Shown one piece after another: positions 7,336 to 10,865 of a stretch of 10,865 bases of DNA (within the stretch, counting starts at the first letter, position 1; the number at the start of each line of letters is the position of its first letter). Below the pieces are notes generated by a model, which saw only the letters and a list, made by a program, of their open reading frames with translations, was not told the origin of the DNA and searched no databases. The stretch covers positions 79,355 to 90,219 of the forward strand of contig CAMPET010000273.1 of assembly GCA_946803715.1 (NCBI GenBank), written 5' to 3'. This DNA is from Beroe ovata. Taxonomy: Eukaryota > Ctenophora > Nuda > Beroida > Beroidae. Position numbers and translations under genes: made by a program.

Positions 7336-7493
7336 TTGAAATGTGTGATCAAGGATATATGAATTATTTTGCAGGAAATACTACTATGATTTGCATTTGC
7401 AAAATAATTCTACTATGATTTGCATTTGCAAAATAATTCTACTGTGATTTGCATTTGCAAAATAATTCATATATCCTTGATCACACATTTCAA
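7336..7493. mobile_element. MITE-like element with 38-base perfect inverted ends
   Basis: Bases 7336-7373 are the exact reverse complement of 7456-7493. Between and overlapping the right arm lie three tandem 29-base units (7382-7410, 7411-7439, 7440-7468), identical except for one substitution in the third. Each unit contains the octamer ATTTGCAT (7389-7396, 7418-7425, 7447-7454), the reverse complement of the POU/Oct-factor consensus. There is no coding capacity and I could not see a clear target-site duplication. Long perfect terminal repeats with a non-coding interior fit a miniature inverted-repeat element; a fold-back with an internal minisatellite is the alternative. The near-perfect arms suggest it is young or gene-converted. 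Confidence 0.7.
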
Positions 7494-8418
7494 ATAATTC
7501 AATAATTGGAATTTTTCATATAGAGGACATGACAAATCATCAGTACACTAGTGCAGCAAAGAACTGAAAGAATGTAGATCTATCATTTGAATGATATCAT
7601 ATTTTCTTTATATATCGTAATTAAATGATTATCCCTTTGGTTTTGAGATTCATGTCTGACTTTCATGATCTTAATAGAGAATGATGCCATTGAGGAGGGA
7701 TCATAAATGATTTCAATCACCACACAGTGTTTTTCAATTTTCATTGACGATTTGCTGGATAAAATAACTTGTTCTCATTATTTTCATTGCTTGTATCCAT
7801 GCTTTTATTGGTCAATAGCTTTCACATGATCCGAAACTTGAGAACCCTCCCCAACAATACCATTCTCTAAAGTATATCCAAAAATTCAGTGTGAGACTTG
7901 ATCATTGGTTGTTTTTGTGTCTTTTGACCAATGAGAACACAGATGTAACCAATAAGAAAACAGAAACGCTGTCATATGATCAAAAACATTTTGGACCCCT
8001 CCCCAATTATACCATTCTCATGAAGATACGATAAAATAGGTATGCAAGAAATTTCTTGGGACCCATTCATATGTTATGTGTGAAATTGACCCTATTCTGA
8101 GGAGACAACTCAAGGAAATTTGGAAAGGTAAACCTACTACCTGTCTAAATATTCTATTAAACGTGGCTACACCATTATTGATCTGGAATATTTTCTTTGC
8201 TGGAATATCATGATCACCTACTTCAGGTCTTCCTATCAACTACAAAACATGTTCCAAGATTTTGAAGCGTGATGCAGTTTTCTGTGACTATTTCAATGCA
8301 TTCCTTTCATTGCCAGTGAGTTAAATTTAGGCTAGGAACTAGGCTGATATGTAAATGTTGGATCATAGGTAAAGGACCTATGAAGTATAGCAATTCATTA
8401 TTATGTAAATCATTTCAG
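7494..8418. other. Intergenic or intronic region with a pair of related segments
   Basis: Upstream of the first plus-strand exon found. Bases 7821-7867 and 7971-8019 are related, both containing CCCTCCCCAA followed by ATACCATTCTC, offset by about 150 bases. CCAAT-type boxes occur nearby (ATTGG at 7808, CCAAT at 7928 and 7949). This could include a promoter, but no TATA box or start is convincing. A possible minus-strand exon at 8141-8238, ending CAG|GTAGTA, is too short to support. Confidence 0.4.
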
Positions 8419-8591
8419 GCATTTGCCAGGCCCTTGTTTTTTGACAGAAAAACTGAGTGCTTATTGGAGGTTTACCGGGAATGTAAAGTTCCGGTAATTG
8501 GAATAACAATTCAAGCGCCTGTCCCTGGCAAAGAAGTTCAAGATTTACTTTTGATATGGTTACTCAAACACCGCCTGCCATTATTTATCAG
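8419..8591 (+). CDS. Plus-strand gene, exon a (internal, unrecognised domain)
   Basis: The acceptor is CATTTCAG ending at 8418 and the donor is ATCAG|GTTCAC at 8591-8592, a weak site after +2. It encodes 57 codons plus two bases. The peptide starts AFARPLFFDRKTECLLEVYR and continues with KVPVIGITIQAPVPG and EVQDLLLIWLLKHRLPLFIR. Alternating hydrophobic strands and an amphipathic helix look like part of a folded domain. I could not assign a family. The open frame extends upstream to 8380, but the strong acceptor and the change in character argue for a splice site rather than a start, so earlier exons are expected to the left. Phase 2 at the end joins correctly to exon b. Confidence 0.65.
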
Positions 8592-8709
8592 GTTCACAAT
8601 AAAACACTTTGATGTTAAGACCATTCTTTCTTTGCAATTTGAAAATAGAGGCATTAAGCGCAAAATACTTTTCATTTTTATTAAACGGATTCTCAGTACA
8701 ACATTTCAG

Positions 8710-8848
8710 GACAAGTCTGTATGAAGAATACAAGCTGTGCAGACAACTGCTGAGGGTGAGTGGTGCTGTGCCCGATAGAGAAGACAGCGAGGAGGAGTTA
8801 ACAGAGAGTGAGGACGAGGAGCCAAGTGAAGAGGAGCTACCTGTCAAG
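8710..8848 (+). CDS. Plus-strand gene, exon b (acidic cluster)
   Basis: The acceptor ACATTTCAG ends at 8709 and the donor AAG|GTATTC has GT at 8849. Its first base completes an Arg codon with exon a; then 46 codons follow in phase 0. The peptide begins TSLYEEYKLCRQLLRVSGAV, followed by a strongly acidic run around EDSEEELTESEDEEPSEEE. Ser residues followed by acidic residues match the general casein-kinase-2 pattern, as in acidic sorting or binding clusters, but this is inference. A better consensus donor, GAGG|GTGAGT, lies inside the exon at 8755-8756. Its use would remove the acidic cluster. The Ser-rich minus-strand frame across this exon (8581-8886) is its shadow. Confidence 0.7.
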
Positions 8849-8942
8849 GTATTCCACGATAGACTATGTTGTGGTCCTAAGTACATATAATCCCATCCTC
8901 CATTGATGATCTCAACTATGAATCATGTGGTGTATCCATCAG

Positions 8943-9118
8943 GAACGACATGTCCTTGACATATCTGGTCTTGACCGTTCTTCCCAAATGAGTAGTGCTG
9001 AGGGACTATCCTCTCCTCTGGTTGAACTACCTCAATCCCCCGACCAAAGTTCAGTTCCTGGTTACACTGTCCGTGAATCAGCAATCTCCCATACTCCCCA
9101 TTCCATAGACCCTGACCG
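8943..9118 (+). CDS. Plus-strand gene, exon c (Ser/Pro-rich linker)
   Basis: Preceded by a 94-base intron whose acceptor CATCAG ends at 8942; the donor is CCG|GTAAAT at 9118-9119. It encodes 58 codons plus two bases, starting ERHVLDISGLDRSSQMSSAE and continuing with SSPLVELPQSPDQSSVPGYT and SHTPHSIDPD. The Ser/Pro composition suggests a disordered linker with SP/TP phosphorylation-type sites. A 112-codon frame on the opposite strand (8923-9261) is also open, but the phase match with both neighbouring plus-strand exons favours this reading. Confidence 0.65.
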
Positions 9119-9912
9119 GTAAATTTCATGATGTGTTTCCCTTCTCCTGCCTTGTCCGAAATCGTACCGAGCATTTTGTGAAGCATTGACAATAAATCTT
9201 TCCTTTCTGTGGTATCATAGAAACTGAACTTGGTTCTTTCCAAGCTCATTACGAAAGACATGTAGGTTGAAAAGGATTCGATCTGTTAAAGCAGATGTGC
9301 TTCTAGCTGGGTAAAATTATCGTCAATATTGATAGATCTCGTTTTTGATTACTATTTGCTTAAGTGTGAATCGCTTATTGTGTTAGGTTTTAAGGTTTGG
9401 AGAAGAAGTCTCAGATCTTCCAAATTTGATCATGATTCTTTTGATGGTACCTACAGAATTAAAGAGGACACTGATATTGTTGATTCCAAGTAGTCTTGTA
9501 CTAAGTTATGGACGACTTTCCTTTTTTATTTTTGTCCGGAGTGAATCGATGTCAATCTGAACTTATTTTAGCCCGTTTTCGGCTTTAAACTGCAGTGCAC
9601 CATCTTTTCTTTCTCTTTTACCTTCCCCTCAACTTTGTAACTCTATACCCTGACCTTAATTCAATTCAATGTTTTATGAGCACAATTTCATGTTATGATG
9701 TATGTGTTGCTAAGCTGTTTGGACGACACATAGCTCACTAGCTGTAACTCTCGCTGTGTGTGTGAAATAATGCATGGTAAAGGTGTGCATGGTTCACACA
9801 ACTTGTGAACATCATATGTTATTGTATCGTGATATATGTGTATGTTAATATGTGAAGTATATTATGGTCATTCCTGTGACTAGGTTGCCATGGTAACTTG
9901 CCATCATTTCAG
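9119..9912 (+). other. Intron c-d of the plus-strand gene
   Basis: 794 bases, the longest intron in this gene within the window. No supported exon or RNA gene seen. It is T-rich in its middle and ends in GCCATCATTTCAG. Confidence 0.6.
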
Positions 9913-9980
9913 AGACCTTATCGCGCTGTCGAGTACGACACTTTTCGGGGAAGCCGCATCTACAGATATTGATCAGACAG
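9913..9980 (+). CDS. Plus-strand gene, exon d (small)
   Basis: A 68-base exon: one base completes an Arg codon from exon c, then 22 codons (DLIALSSTTLFGEAASTDID and QT), then one base that forms Gly with exon e. The acceptor TTTCAG ends at 9912 and the donor is ACAG|GTATTG. It is too short to stand out as an open frame, and is supported by good sites and by fitting both neighbouring phases (2 in, 1 out). Confidence 0.65.
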
Positions 9981-10067
9981 GTATTGACCATTGAGTGCTT
10001 GTTTGGCTAAATAACGCAGAAGTGATAGATATTATCTCATTATCTACCGAATGTTTGTCATTTGCAG

Positions 10068-10288
10068 GTTCAAACACTGTGGATACAGTGACAGAATCGT
10101 TCCAAGGATCGGGAATGTTGACAAGTTCTGTGCGACTACCCGAGATAAGCACAGCACCGATCACAGCACAGACACACACTTCCCTCGGGGGAGGTAGCTC
10201 CACACATCAGCAGATGAAGGAGGAGGAGGGGAGGAGGACATCCCCTGTAGAGGCTGAGATACATGACGCACCAGAGGGGGACAACAAG
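10068..10288 (+). CDS. Plus-strand gene, exon e (Ser/Thr/Glu-rich linker)
   Basis: Follows an 87-base intron with acceptor TTTGCAG; the donor is AACAAG|GTCGGT. Two bases complete the Gly codon and 73 codons follow in phase 0. The peptide includes SNTVDTVTESFQGSGM, RLPEISTAPITAQTHTS, a Gly/Ser/His patch (LGGGSSTHQQ), then MKEEEGRRTSPVEAEIHDAP. Low-complexity and charged, probably disordered. The minus-strand frame 9973-10203 is its shadow. Confidence 0.7.
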
Positions 10289-10385
10289 GTCGGTTTTGAT
10301 AATGTCACCGGGTCATATCACTGCTGCAATTCCTACTAATTAGACAATAATTGAGTACTAATTGAGCACTAATTGGACTATACAG

Positions 10386-10567
10386 GAAGTCAAGGTAGAG
10401 GAGGATGACGTGTACACTGCTTCTCCAGCGGGGGAGATATCAGCCACACACCAGCCCCCAGCCACCATTCTCCCCGACATCTTCTCCTCATCCATTACAG
10501 ACATGTTGCCCGATTCTCAGAGTGATATTGCCACGCCCCATGTCTGGCAAAAACTCTACAACAAGAG
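10386..10567 (+). CDS. Plus-strand gene, exon f
   Basis: Follows a 97-base intron with acceptor CTATACAG; the donor is AAGAG|GTAAAC at 10567-10568. It encodes 60 codons plus two bases, starting EVKVEEDDVYTASPAGEI, then a Pro-rich stretch (HQPPATILPDIFSSSITD), then MLPDSQSDIATPHVWQKLYN. The end regains a helix-like, less disordered look (PHVWQKLYNK), possibly the entry into another folded domain. An overlapping frame at 10405-10596 is a shadow. Confidence 0.7.
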
Positions 10568-10841
10568 GTAAACATGCTACACATAATCAATTATAGAGTG
10601 GATGACTGGTTTTTCGGCTCTCATTTATTTGGCACTCGCAGTCATAACAGAACTCTGGAAAGTCGCAAGTTACCCTATCATATTTATAAAGTGTTGCAGA
10701 TCATTGCCGTATTCTGCAATGCACACATGACATACAATATGCCCAGAGCTCGACGACAATGTTCATGTGCCATGCTCATTTGATAATTGTGTGGAGCCAC
10801 TCTCTTATCATAATCCCAGATAATTGTCTCATTTCTGACAG

Positions 10842-10865
10842 CTGCCATATCTTACCAGACATCGA
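10842..10865 (+). CDS. Plus-strand gene, exon g (start only, cut by window edge)
   Basis: The acceptor TTTCTGACAG ends at 10841. With the two bases carried from exon f the frame continues as Ser then CHILPDI to the window edge, without a stop. Only 24 bases are visible, so the exon rests on the acceptor, the pyrimidine-rich lead-in and the matching phase. The 274-base intron before it (10568-10841) has no other supported feature. Confidence 0.45.

Noticed and set aside
8141-8238. Possible minus-strand exon (starts LIGRPEVGDHDIPAKK, donor CAG|GTAGTA)
   Set aside because: Only 33 codons, with a weak pyrimidine tract before the TTTTGTAG acceptor, no recognised motif and no partner exon in matching phase nearby.
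8923-9261. 112-codon open frame on the minus strand
   Set aside because: It overlaps exon c of the plus-strand gene, which fits its neighbours in splice phase. The minus frame has no matching splice context or recognised motif. It looks protein-like, so strand-specific RNA data could overturn this.

Overview
The window looks like nuclear DNA of a eukaryote, probably an animal. It has split genes with GT-AG introns, calmodulin-family EF-hand exons, CA/TG microsatellites and fold-back repeats, and it is AT-rich by eye apart from two small GC-rich islands. The right-hand gene has several introns of about 85-100 bases, which would suit a compact, early-branching animal such as a sponge. That assignment is inference and no taxon is proven. 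I saw no bacterial operon features, tRNA, rRNA or CRISPR array.

Left part (1-4466, minus strand): a calmodulin-like gene read right to left and running off the left edge. One exon (139-294) carries EF-hand loop II, a long linker and the first two residues of loop III. Upstream of it are three related exons (1650-1817, 3648-3809, 4299-4460). Each encodes its own EF-hand I, starts with its own ATG and ends at a phase-0 donor. Joined to exon 139-294, any one of them restores a calmodulin N-lobe with the exact 36-residue spacing between loops. No other exon with a second loop was seen between them, and joining the EF-I exons to one another gives early stops. The simplest reading is three alternative EF-hand I exons feeding one shared downstream body, giving isoforms that differ in calcium-binding loop I. 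Tandem gene remnants are the main alternative.

Middle part (4488-6860): a roughly 1 kb sequence present twice in direct orientation, the second copy starting right after the only N in the window. Each copy is AT-rich with short conserved hairpins and ends in a GC-rich palindromic tail. This is either a dispersed non-autonomous repeat or an assembly duplication of two haplotypes. From 6930 to 8020 there are further small repeats: a 28-base tandem repeat, a 66-base near-perfect fold-back, a 158-base element with 38-base perfect inverted ends around three 29-base units that each hold an octamer motif, and a pair of related sequences about 150 bases apart.

Right part (8419-10865, plus strand): seven consecutive exons of a second gene, open at both window edges. 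Splice phases match at all six junctions and give about 327 residues without a stop. The first part looks like a folded domain that I do not recognise. It is followed by an acidic Glu/Ser cluster and a long low-complexity Ser/Thr/Pro-rich linker. The product is left unnamed.
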